Source: an uncultured Actinoplanes sp.
GTDB taxonomy: Bacteria; Actinomycetota; Actinomycetes; Mycobacteriales; Micromonosporaceae
Reading direction: 5' to 3'
DNA: 13,167 nucleotides
NCBI GenBank assembly: GCA_934667465.1
Contig: CAKUMG010000068.1
Coordinates: forward strand, 1-13,167
This document shows, one piece after another, positions 1-12,000 of the stretch; positions within the stretch are counted from its first letter, which is position 1, and each line of letters begins with the position of its first letter. Under the pieces are notes generated by a model that was given only the letters and a program-made list of their open reading frames with translations, had not been told where the DNA came from and did not search any database. Both the position numbers and the translations under genes were made by a program.

Positions 1-3000
1 GCCGGGACGCCACGCTGACCTACGCCGGGCTCGACGAGCGGGCCAACCGGCTGGCCAGGCTGCTGGCCGCGCGCGGCGCCGGCCCCGAGCGGCTGGTCGC
101 GCTCGCCCTGCCGCGCTCCGCGGACATGATCGTGGCCCTGCTCGCGGTCGCCAAGGCCGGCGCCGTGTATCTGCCGCTCGACCCGGACCTGCCCGCCGAG
201 CGGATCGCGTACGTGCTCGGCGACGCCGCCCCGGTGCTCGTGGTGACCGCCGGCACCGTCGCGCTGCCCGCGGGCACACCTGTGGTCGACGTGGCGGACC
301 CGGAGCTCGCGGCCCAGGCCGGTGACCGGCCCGCGCACCCCGGCGTCCGGCCCGGCCAGGCCGCGTACGTCATCTACACCTCCGGCTCCACCGGCCGGCC
401 CAAGGGCGTGGTCGTCGAGCACCGCCAGCTGGCGAACCTGTTCCACCACCACCGGCACGGGCTGACCGCAGCCGCGGGCCGCCGGATGCGGGTGGCGCTG
501 ACCGCGGCGTTCTCCTTCGACACGTCGTGGGAGGGCCCGCTGCTGATGGCGGACGGGCACGAGCTGCACGTCGTCGACGAGCAGACCCGGCTCGACCCCC
601 GCGCGCTGGTCGGCTACATCCGCGAGCACGGCATCGACTTCCTCGACCTGACCCCGTCGTACCTGCGCCATCTGCTGGCCGCGGGCCTGCTCGCCGGTGA
701 CGCGCCGCACCGCCCGGCCGTCCTGATGCTCGGCGGCGAGGCGATCGGGGAGTCGCTGTGGCACGAGCTGGGCGACGTGCCGGGCACCACCGTGTACAAC
801 TTCTACGGCCCCACCGAGTGCACCGTCGACGCCCTGTCCGCCGTCGTCGGCACGGGACCCCGGCCGGTCGTCGGCCGCCCGCTGCGCAACGTCCGCGCGT
901 ACGTGCTCGACGCCGCCCTGCGACCGGTCCCGGCCGGTGTCCCGGGCGAGCTCCACCTGGCCGGCGCGCAGGTCGCCCGCGGCTACCTCAACCGGCCCGG
1001 GCTGACCGCGGACCGGTTCACCGCCGACCCGTACGGCGGCCCGGGGCAGCGCATGTACCGCACCGGTGACCGGGTGCGGTGGACCGCCGACGGGCAGCTC
1101 GACTATCTGGGCCGCACCGACGAGCAGATCAAGGTGCGCGGCTACCGGATCGAGCCCGGCGAGATCGAGGCGGCGCTGGTGGCCGTCGACGGCGTGACCG
1201 AGGCCGTGGTGGTCGCCCGCGACGACGACGCCGGCCACCGGCGGCTCGTCGGCTATGTGGCGCCGCCCCCGGCCGGCGATGTGGACCTGCGGGCCGTGCT
1301 GCGCCGGCAGCTGCCCGACTATCTCGTGCCGAGCGTGTTCGTCACGCTGGACCGGTTGCCCACCACCCACAACGGCAAGATCGACCGCCGGGCGCTGCCC
1401 GCACCCGCCGGCCCGGCCGGCGACCGGGCCGGCCACGTCGCCCCGCGCACCGCGACCGAGCGGCTCCTCGCCGGTATCTGGTCCGACGTGCTCGGCGCCG
1501 AGCGGGTCGGGATCACCGACAACTTCTTCACCCTCGGCGGCGACTCGATCCTGAGCATCCAGGTGGTCTCCCGCGCCCGCCAGGCCGGGCTGAGCCTCAC
1601 CTCCCGCGACATCTTCCTGCACCAGTGCATCGCCGACCTCGCCCCGGTGGCCGGTGCCGCCACCGCGGAGACGGCCGTGCCGCTGATCGCCGGCCCGGCG
1701 CCGCTCACCCCCATCCAGCGGTGGTTCTTCGCCACGTACGGGCCGCTCGCGCACTACACCATGTCGATGGCCCTGGAGCTCGCCACCACCGACCACGTCG
1801 CGCCGGCCCTCGAGGCGGTCCTGCGCCACCACGAGGGGCTGCACCTCGCCGTCACGGCGGAGTCGCAGCAGCCCGGCACCGCGGCCGTCGTGCTCGGTCA
1901 CCACGACTCGCTCGACGAGGCGGCGGTCGCACTGCGGGCCGGTCTCGACCCCGCGACGGGCCGCATGATCGGCGCTGCGCTGGTTGCCGGCGAGACCCCG
2001 GTGCTGCTGCTGGTCGCGCACCACCTCGTCATGGACGGCGTCTCGTGGCGCATCGTCCTGGAGGACCTGGAGACGGCGCACCGGCAGCTCGCCGCGGGGG
2101 AGCCGGTCGTGCTGCCCCCGGTCACCACCCCGTACGCGCAGTGGGCGCACCGGCTCGCCGCCCACGCGCAGGCCGGCGGCCTGGACGCCGCGCTGCCGCA
2201 CTGGACGGCGGCCGCCGCGAGCCTGCCGCTGCCGGTGGACCGACCCGGCGAGCCCACCGGCCGCTCGGTCCGCACCGTCACCGTCCGGCTGGGCCGCGAC
2301 GACACCGACGCCCTGCTGCACCGGGTGCCGCCGGTCTACCGGACACAGGTCAACGACGTGCTGCTCAGCGCGCTCGGCCGGACCCTGGCAGACTGGACCG
2401 GCCGGGACCGGGTCGCGATCGCCCTCGAGGGGCACGGCCGGGAGGAACTGCTCGCCGGGACCGACCTGTCGCGCACCGCCGGCTGGTTCACCACCCAGTT
2501 CCCCGTCGCCCTCGAACTGCCCGCGGACGGCGACTGGGGCCGCACCCTGCTCGCCGTCAAGGAGCAGCTGCGCGCCGTGCCGCACCGGGGCCTGAGCTAC
2601 GAGGCGCTGCGCTACCTGTCACCCGCCGCGGGCGCCCTGCACGACCGGACCCTGCCCCAGGTCAGCTTCAACTACCACGGCCGCTTCGACGCCGGCACCG
2701 GCACCGGCCTGATCCGGGCCCGGCACGACGGCCCCGGACCCGAGGTGGACCCGGAGCGGCCCCCGGCACACCTGCTCGAGGTCGTGGGCGTCGTCGAGGA
2801 CGGCGAGCTGCGGCTGGACTGGTCCTACAGCGCCGAGGTGCACGACGAGGCCACCGTACGGGGGCTCGCCGAGGCCATGACCGGCGGGCTGCGCCAGATC
2901 GCCGGGCACTGCGCGCGGCCCGGGGCCGGCGGCCGCTCCCCGGCGGACTTCCCGCTCGCCGGGCTCGACCAGGCCGGCGTCGACCGGATCGCCGGCGACG

Positions 3001-6000
3001 GCCGCACCGTCGAGGACATCTACCCGCTGACCCCGTTGCAGGCCGGCATGGTGTTCCACAGCCTCGTCGACGACGGCGCGGGTCTGTACGCCGACCGGAC
3101 CCGGTTACGGCTGGGCGGCGTGAGCGACCCCGCCGCCCTGGCCACCGCCTGGCAGCGGGTCGTCGACCGCACGCCGGCACTGCGTACGGCCGTGGTCTGG
3201 GAAGGGGTCGACCAGCCGCTGCAGGTGGTCCACCGCGACGTCACCCTGCCCGTGACCCACCACGACTGGCGCGCGCTCGGCGACCCCGCCCGCGAGGCAG
3301 CCCTGACCGAGCTGCTGGCCGCCGACGAGCGGGCCGGGCTGGACCTGACCTCGGCGCCGCTGATGCGGCTCACCCTGGCCCGCACCGCGGACGACGAGGT
3401 GCTGGTCGTGTGGACCTCGCACCACGTGCTGCTCGACGGCTGGAGCGTCGGCCAGGTCTTCGCCGAGGTCGCCGCCGAGTACACCGCCGTCGTGCGCGGC
3501 ACCCCGGCCGAGCCGGTGCGCCGCCGCCCGTTCCGCGACTACCTCGCGTGGCTGTCCGAGCAGGACGAGGCCGCCGCCGAGCAGTACTGGCGCGGCGAGC
3601 TGGCCGGCGTCACCGGGCCGACCCCGCTGCCGTACGACCGCCAGCCCGCCGAGGCCCACCGCACCGAGTCCGCGCAGACCGTCCGGATCAGCCTGTCCGA
3701 GGCCGACTCCGCGATCCTGCGCGAGGCCGCCCAGCGGCACGGGCTGACCGTCAACACCGTCGTGCAGGGCGCCTGGGCGCTGCTGCTGGCACGCTGCGGC
3801 GGCGGACGCGACGTGGTCTTCGGCAGCACCGTCTCGGGCCGCCCGGCCGACCTGCCCGGCGTCGAGTCGATGATCGGCATGTTCATCAACACCGTCCCCA
3901 CCCGGGTCACCGTGCCGCGCGACCAGCCGGCCGCCGACTGGCTGCGCGGCCTGCAACAGGCGCAGAGCGAGGCCCGCCGCCACGACGCGACAGCCCTGCC
4001 CCGGCTGCGCGGCTGGAGCGACCTGCCGGCCGGCGCGTCCCTGTTCGACAGCGTCGTGGTGTTCGAGAACTACCCGTACGACGAGGACGCCGTCGCCGCC
4101 GGCGAGCTGCGGCTGCGCGAGGTGCACGCCACCGACACCACGAACTTCCCGCTCGCGCTGAGCGCCGCTCTGGCCGGCGAGCTGCGCCTGGAACTCGCGT
4201 ACGACCCCCGGCTGTTCGACCCGGCGACCGCACAGGGCCTTGCCGACCGGCTGCGGCTGCTGCTGCAGTCGTTCGCCGCCGGCCCGGACCGGCCGGTGTC
4301 CGCGCTCGCCTGGCTCACCCCCGAGGACCGGCACCTGGTGCTGACCGGGTGGAACGACACGGCGCTGCCGATGCCCGCCACGAGCTACGCCGAGGTCTTC
4401 GAGGAGCAGGCCCGCCGTACCCCCGGCGCCGTGGCCCTGGTCTGCCGCGGCACCGAGCTGACCTATGCCGCCCTGGAGAGCCGCGCCAACCGGCTGGCCC
4501 ACCTGCTGATCCGTGCCGGGATCGGTCCCGAACGGGTCGTCGCGGTGGCCCTGCCGCGCAGCGCTGACAGCGTGGTGGCCGTCCTCGCCGTCCTCAAGGC
4601 CGGCGGCGTGTACCTGCCGGTGGACCCGGCGCTGCCCGCCGCACGTGCCGAGCTGCTCTGCCGCGACGCCGCGGCTGTCGTGGTGCTCACCGACGTGTCC
4701 GGGCCGAACGCGCTCGTGCTGGGCGACCCGGCCACGGAGGAGGCGCTCGCCGCGTGCCCGGACACCGCCCCCACCGACGCCGACCGGCTCGCCCCGCTGC
4801 GGCCGGAGAACGCCGCGTACCTGATCTACACCTCCGGCTCCACCGGGCGGCCCAAGGGCGTGCTGGTCGAGCACCGGCAGCTCAGCACGCTCTACTTCGA
4901 CCACCTGCACGAGCTGTTCGAGCCGGAGCGCCGCGCCGCCGGCCGGCCGCTGGCCGTCGCGCTGACCGCGGCGTTCTCCTTCGACACGTCGTGGGAGGGC
5001 CTGCTGTTCCTGGCTTCCGGGCACCCGCTGCACGTCATCGACGACGACGTGCGCCTCGACCCGGCCGCGCTGATCGACTACGTCGCCGAGCACCGGATCG
5101 ACCTGGTCGACGTCACCCCCTCGTACGCCCGGCAGCTGCTCCCCGCCGGCCTGCTCGACGCGGACCGCCCGTACCCGCGGGTCGTCCTGATCGGAGGCGA
5201 GGCGGCCGACCCGCAGCTGTGGCGCACGCTCGCCGCCAGTGACGTCACCGCCTACAACTACTACGGCCCGACCGAGTGCGCCGTCGATGCGGTCTCGTGC
5301 CGGGTCAGCGACACCGAGCGGCCCGTGATCGGGCGCCCGGGGCGCAACCAGCAGGCGTACGTGCTCGACGAGGGCCTGCGCCCGGTGCCGCCCGGTGTCA
5401 TCGGGGAGCTGTACCTCGGCGGCGACCAGGTGGCCCGCGGCTACCTGGACCGGCCGGGGCTGACCGCGCAGCGCTTCGTCGCCGACCCGTGGGGCCCGCC
5501 GGGACGGCGGCTGTACCGCACCGGCGACCTGGTCCGCTGGCTCGCCGGCGGCGTGCTCGACTACCTCGGCCGCGCCGACGAGCAGCTCAAGATCCGCGGC
5601 ATCCGGGTGGAACCGGGCGAGATCGAGGCGGCGCTGCTCGCCCTGCCCGGCGTCGACGGCGCCGCGGTCGTCGCCCACGGGTCCCCGCCCGGGCCGGTCC
5701 GTCTGGTCGCCTACGTGGCCGTCTCCGCACCGGCCGGGCCGCTGCGCGACCTGCTCGCCCGCACCCTGCCGGAACAGCTGATCCCGGCCGCGTTCGTCGA
5801 GGTCGACAGGCTGCCGATGACCAGCAGCGGCAAGCTCGACCGCCGCGCGCTGCCGGAGCCCGACTTCGGCACCACCGCCGGTGCGGTGCACGTCGCGCCG
5901 CGCACCCCGGCCGAGCGTCTCGTCGCCCGGGTCTGGTCCGAGGTCCTCGGCGTGCCCGGCGTCGGCGTCACCGACAACTTCTTCGAGCTGGGCGGCGACT

Positions 6001-9000
6001 CGATCCTCAGCATGCGGGTGGCCTCCCGGCTGCGGGAGCTGTCCGGCGTCCGCGTCTCCCCGCGTGCCGTCTTCGCCACCCCGGCCCTCGCCGGGCTCGC
6101 CGCCGCCCTGGACACCGGCGGCGGCGACCGGCCCGCGACGGTGATCCCCCGGGCGGGCCGCGGCCGCCCGCTGCCGTTGTCCTTCGCCCAGCAGCGCCTC
6201 TGGTTCCTCGACCAGTTCGAGCCCGGCGGCACCGAGTACGTCAGCCCCCTGGTCCTGCGTCTGACCGGCGCCCTGGACACCGCCGCCCTCGGCACCGCCC
6301 TGTCCGCGCTGGTGGCCCGGCACGAGTCGCTGCGCACCACGTTCCGGACCGGCCCCGGCGGCGTCGCCGAGCAGGTGATCCACCCGCCGCACCCGGTCGC
6401 CCTCGAGCACCGCGACGCCGGAGAGCAGGCGCTTCCTGCGATCCTGGCCGAGCACACCGGCCGTCCGTTCGACCTTGCCGCCGGCCCGCTGCTGCGGGCC
6501 CTGCTCGTGCGCACCGGCACCGACCGGCACGTCCTGCTGCTGGTCCTGCACCACATCGTCACCGACGGCTGGTCCGGCGGCGTGCTCACCGACGACCTGA
6601 GCCACCTGTACGCCGCGGCGCTGCGCGGCGAACCGGCCACGCTGCCCGAGCTGGGCATCGCGTACGCCGACTACGCCGTCTGGCAGCGCGACCGCCTCAC
6701 CGGTCCGGCCGCCGACGCGCAGCTCGCCTGGTGGCGCACCGAGCTGGCCGGCGTCACCCCCCTCGAACTGCCCACCGACCGGCCCCGTCCCGCGGTGCGC
6801 AGTGCGGCCGGCGCCATGCACGCCTTCACCGTGCCCGCCGAGCTGACCGGGCGCCTGCACCGGCTCGCCCGCGCCTGCGACACCACCCTGTTCACCGCCC
6901 TGGTCACCGCCTGCCAGCTGCTGCTGAGCCGCTGGACGGGGCAGGACGACGTCGCCGTCGGCACGGTCACCTCCGGCCGCGAGCAGCCCGGCCTGGAGCG
7001 CCTCGTCGGCTTCTTCGTCGGCACCGTCGTGCTGCGCGCCCGGATCGATCGCGGCGAGCCGTTCGACGCGCTGCTGCGCCGGGCCCGGGAGACCGTGCTC
7101 GGGGCGTTCGCGCACCAGGACGTGCCGTTCGAGCGGATCGTCGACGAGCTGCAGCCGGTCCGCGACACCAGCCGCAACCCGCTCGCCGACGTCATGGTGG
7201 TGCTGCAGAACCTGCCCGCCGGGGCGCCCGCCCTGCCGGGACTGACCGCCGAGGAGCTGCCGCCGCCGGTGGTCACCGCCACGCACGACCTCTCCTTCGA
7301 GTTCGAGGAACGCGACGGCGTGCTGTCCGGGGCGATCGAGTACGCCACCGGCCTGGACGACGCCGCTACCGTCGAGCGGCTCGCCGGGCACCTGGTGACC
7401 CTGCTCGCCGCCGTCGCCGCCGACCCCGGGCAGCCGGCCGGCTCGGTCCCGCTGCTCACCGCCGGGGAGCGGCGCGACCTCGTCACGTACGCGACCGGCC
7501 CCCGCATCGAGGTGCCGCCCGCGACGTTCCCCGACCTGGTCGCCGCGCAGGCCGCCCGCACCCCCGGCGCCGTGGCCGTGGTGTGCGGCACCGAGACGCT
7601 CACCTACGCCGAGCTGCTCGCCCGCGCGGACCGGCTCGCCGCCCGGCTGCGCGCTCGCGGCTGCGGTCCCGAACGGGTTGTCGCTGTCGCGCTGCCCCGC
7701 ACCGCCGACCTGGTCGTGGCGTTCCTCGCGGTCCTGCGCGCCGGGGCGGTCTATCTGCCCCTCGACCCGGACCAGCCCACTACCCGCACCGAGGCGCTGC
7801 TGCGCGACGCCGGTGCCGTCCTGACCCTCACCCCCGGGTCCCTGGCCGAGCTACGTGCCTCGGACGACGTCGCGGCGGTCGTGCCGCCGCGCCCGGAGAA
7901 CGCCGCGTACCTCATCTACACCTCCGGCTCGACCGGCCGCCCCAAGGGCGTCACCGTGGAGCACCGGCAGCTCGCCAACCTCGCCGCCCACCAGCGCGCG
8001 AGCTTCCTCGCCGACTTCGCCACGGCGCACGGCGACCGCCCGCTGCGCGCCGCCCTGGCCGCCGCGGCCACGTTCGACGCCTCCCTCGAGGAGCTGCTGC
8101 TGCTCGCCGGCGGCCACGAGGTGCACCTGATCGGCGACGACGTCCGCCTGGACGCCGAGGCCTTCGCCACCTACGTCGCCGGGCAGCGCATCGACCTGGT
8201 CGACGTCACCCCGTCGTACGCCCGCGCCCTGCTTCCCGCCGGCCTGCTGGGCGGCGAGCACCGCCCCGGCGTCCTCCTGCTGGGCGGTGAGGCGATCGGC
8301 GAGCAGTTGTGGGCGGAGCTGGGCCGCACCCCCGGGGTCGCCGCCTACAACATGTACGGGCCCACCGAGTGCACCGTCGACGCCCTCGCCGGCCGGATCG
8401 GCGGCACCGGACGTCCCGTGCTCGGCCGCCCCCTGGCCAACCTGCGCGCGTACGTGCTCGACGAGCGCCTCCAGCCGCTGCCGGCCGGTGTGCCCGGCGA
8501 GCTCTACCTGGCCGGGCCGCAGGTGGCCCGCGGCTACCTGCACCGCCCGGGCCGCACCGCCGCCCAGTTCCTCGCCGACCCGCACGGCGGGCCGGGGGAG
8601 CGCATGTACCGCACCGGCGACCGCGCCCGCTGGACCGCCGCGGGGACCGTCGAGTTCCTCGGCCGCGCCGACGACCAGATCAAGGTGCGCGGGTTCCGGG
8701 TCGAGCCGGGCGAGGTCGAGGCGGCCCTGACCGGCCACCCCGGCATCGCGGCGGCCGCCGTGGCCGCGCACGCCGCCGCCGACGGTCATCAGCGCCTGGT
8801 CGGCTACCTGGTCCCCGGCGACGGCCCTGCCCCGGACGACGGCGCGCTGCGGGCGTGGCTCAAGCGCACGCTGCCCGCGTACATGGTCCCGTCGGTCTTC
8901 GTCGCCGTGGACCGGATCCCGGTCACCACCTCCGGCAAGGTGGACCGGCGCGCCCTGCCCGCCCCGCCGCCGAGCGCCGCGGACGAGGCCGGCCATGTCG

Positions 9001-12000
9001 CCCCGCGCACCGACCTCGAACAGCGGCTCGCCGCGATCTGGGCGGACGTGCTGGGCGCCGCCCGGGTGGGCGTCACCGACAACTTCTTCACCCTCGGCGG
9101 CGACTCGATCCTGAGCATCCAGGTGGTCTCCCGGGCCCGGCAGGCCGGCCTGCGGCTCAGCTCCAAGGACATCTTCCTGCACCAGACCGTCGCCGACCTC
9201 GCCGCCGTGGTCACCTCCGCCGAACCCGCCACCGCCGGCGCGGCACCGCCGACCGGACCGGCCCCGCTCACCCCGATCCAGCGCTGGTTCCTGGGCCACG
9301 AGCCGGTCCACCGCAACCACTTCACCATGTCGATGCTCGTCGACCTGCCCGCCGGGGTGGACACCGGCGCGCTGGCCGCCGCGCTCGACGCCGTCGTGGC
9401 GCACCACGCGGCGCTGCGGATGCGGCTGCACGACGGGCCGGACGTGCACCACCTGGTCGTCGACGGGGTGTCCTGGCGGATCCTGCTCGCCGACCTGGAG
9501 ACCGCCTACCGGCAGCGCACGGCTGGGCAGCCGGTCGAGCTGCCCCCGGTGGGCACCGGCTACACCGCGTGGGCGCACCGGCTCGCCGGGCTCGTCGCCG
9601 GCGGCGGCCTCGACGACGCGGTCCCGTACTGGCTCGAGGCGAGCGCGGAAATGTTGCCGCTGCCGGTCGACCGCGACGGCCCCAACACCACGGACAGCGC
9701 CCGCAGCCTCACCGTCGAACTGTCCGAGCAGGACACCGACGCGCTGCTGCACCGGGTGCCGCCGGTCTACCGCACCCAGGCCAACGACGTGCTGCTCGCC
9801 GCGCTGGGCCGGGTGCTCGCCGGCTGGACCGGCCGGGACCGGGTCGCTGTCGCCCTCGAGGGCCACGGCCGCGAGGAGCTGTTCGACGACGCCGACCTCT
9901 CCCGCACCGTCGGCTGGTTCACCGCCGAGTTCCCGGTCGCGCTGACCGTCCCGGACGGGGACTGGAAACAGGTGCTGACCGGCGTCAAGGAGCAGCTGCG
10001 CGCGGTGCCGCACCGGGGGCTCAGCTACGGTGCCCTGCGGCACCTGGGCGGCGCCTTGCCCGCGACGCCGCTGCCGGAGGTCAGCTTCAACTACCACGGC
10101 CGGTGGGACGCCGATGCCGAGCCCGAGGGGCTGATCCGGGCCGTGCACCCCGGCATCGGTCAGGACGTCGCGCCCCGGAGTCTGCGGCCGGCCCTGATCG
10201 AGATCACCGGCGCGGTCACCGCGGGACGGCTGCGGCTGGAGTGGTCCTACTCGCAGAACAAGCACGACGAGGCCACCGTACGCGGCCTCGCGCGCGCCAT
10301 GGCAGGCGCGCTGCACGAGATCGTCGAGCACTGCGCACACCCGGGCGCCGGCGGCCGTACCCCCTCGGACTTCCCCCTCGCCGGCCTGGACCAGGCGTCC
10401 GTGGACCGGCTGGCCGGCGACGGCCGCGACGTCGAGGACCTGTGGCCGCTCACCTCGCTGCAGGCCGGCATGCTGTTCCACGGCCTCGTCGACGGCGCCT
10501 CCGGCGCCTACCTCGACCAGGTCCGGGTCCGGCTCGCCGCCGGAACCGACCCCGGCGTGCTCGCCGAGGCCTGGCAGCGGGTCGTCGACCGGACCCCGGT
10601 GCTGCGCGCCGCCGTCGCCTGGGAGGGGCTGCCGCACCCGGTGCTGGTGGTCCGGCCCCGGGTCACCGCACCCGTCACCCGGCACGACCTGCGCTCGTGG
10701 CCGGCGCAGGACGTGCCGGCCGAGCTGGACCGGCTGGCCGCCGCCGACCGCGCACTCGGCATGGACCTGACCCGGGCACCGCTGCTGCGCCTGGCGATCG
10801 TGCGGCTCCCGGACGGCGAGGTGCTGCTGCGCTGGAGCTCGCACCACCTGATCCTGGACGGCTGGAGCACCGCCGCCGTCTTCGCCGAGGTGAGCGAGGA
10901 GTACGCCGCGCTGACCGCCGGCCGGGCCCCGCGCCTGACCCCGCGCCGCCCGTTCCGCGACTACCTGGCCTGGCTCGGCGCGCAGGACCCGGACGAGGCG
11001 CGCCGCTACTGGCGGACCGTGCTGGCCGGGATGGAAGCACCCACCCCCCTGCCCTACGACCGGCCCCCGGCGGGCACGCACCGCACCGAGTCGGCGGCCG
11101 CGCTCCGGATGGCCCTCGGCGAGGAGCAGTCCCGCCTGGTGCACGCCACCGCCCGCGCCGCCGGGCTGACCCTCAACACCGTCGTGCAGGGCGCCTGGGC
11201 GCTGCTGCTCGCCCACCACAGCGGCGAGCGGGACGTGGTGTTCGGCACTACCGTCTCCGGCCGCCCGGCCGACCTGCCCGGCGTCGAGTCCATGATCGGC
11301 ATGTTCATCAACACCCTGCCCACCCGGGTCCGGATCGACGACACCACCGACGCCGTCACCTGGCTGCGCGAGCTGCAACTGCGGCAGAGCGAGGCCCGCC
11401 GGTACGGCCACGCGTCGCTCGCCGACCTGCGGGCGTGCAGCGACCTGCCGCCGGGCGGGCCGGGCCTGTTCGACAGCATGGTGGCGTTCGAGAACTACCC
11501 GATCGACGCGGCGCCGGCCGAGGGCGAGGGACTGCACGTCGGCGCGGTCGACGGCGTCGACACCACCACGTTCGCGCTGAGCCTGACCGCGTATCTCGAC
11601 GACCGGCTGCGGTTCGAGCTGGCCTACGACCCGGCGTTGTTCGACGCCGCCACGGTCCGGCTGCTCGCCGCCCGGCTGGGCACGCTGCTCGGCGGGATCG
11701 CCGCGGACCCGCACCGGCCGCTGGACCGGCTGCCGTGGCTCGCCGGCACCGAGATCGAGCGCGTGCTGACCGGGTTCAACGCCACCGGCCGCCCGCTCGA
11801 GCCGGCCACGCTGACCGGGCTGCTGCGCGAGCAGGCCGCCCGCACACCCGGCGCCACCGCCCTGGTCTTCGAGCAGGAGCGGCTCACCTACGCCGAGCTG
11901 GACGACCGCGCCCGGGCCCTGGCCGCCCGGCTGACCGCCGCGGGGGCCGGGCCGGAGACCTGCGTCGCGGTGGCGCTGCCGCGCTCGATCGACCTGGTCG

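Noticed and set aside
1698..2972. E1 (and likewise E3) as a condensation domain
   Set aside because: PIQRWF, HHxxxDGVSWR, EGHGRE and FNYHGR are epimerization motifs, and a separate complete C domain follows each.
2937..3011. Possible gene boundary or docking region between E1 and C2
   Set aside because: The frame continues without stop or start, and the stretch is the ordinary E-C linker ([12 protein letters not shown]) also found between E3 and C4.
1079..4567. + strand frame of 1,162 codons out of phase with the NRPS
   Set aside because: It is an Arg/Ala/Pro-rich low-complexity translation overlapping well-motified A1-T1-E1-C2 coding sequence in another frame, so it is a GC shadow.
3105..7391. 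Long antisense open frame of 1,428 codons
   Set aside because: It lies codon-on-codon opposite the NRPS frame, where a stop would need TTA, CTA or TCA in the sense gene. Those codons are almost absent here, so the frame is open by composition. Its translation is Gly/Val/Gln/Arg-rich without any domain.
5276..8290. + strand frame of 1,004 codons out of phase with the NRPS
   Set aside because: It is Arg-rich, has no motifs, and overlaps A2-T2-C3-A3, so it is a GC shadow.
9400..9470. E3 gap explained as a frameshift pair
   Set aside because: The reading frame is the same before and after, and the residues on both sides fit the E family directly. A simple in-frame loss explains it better than compensating frameshifts.
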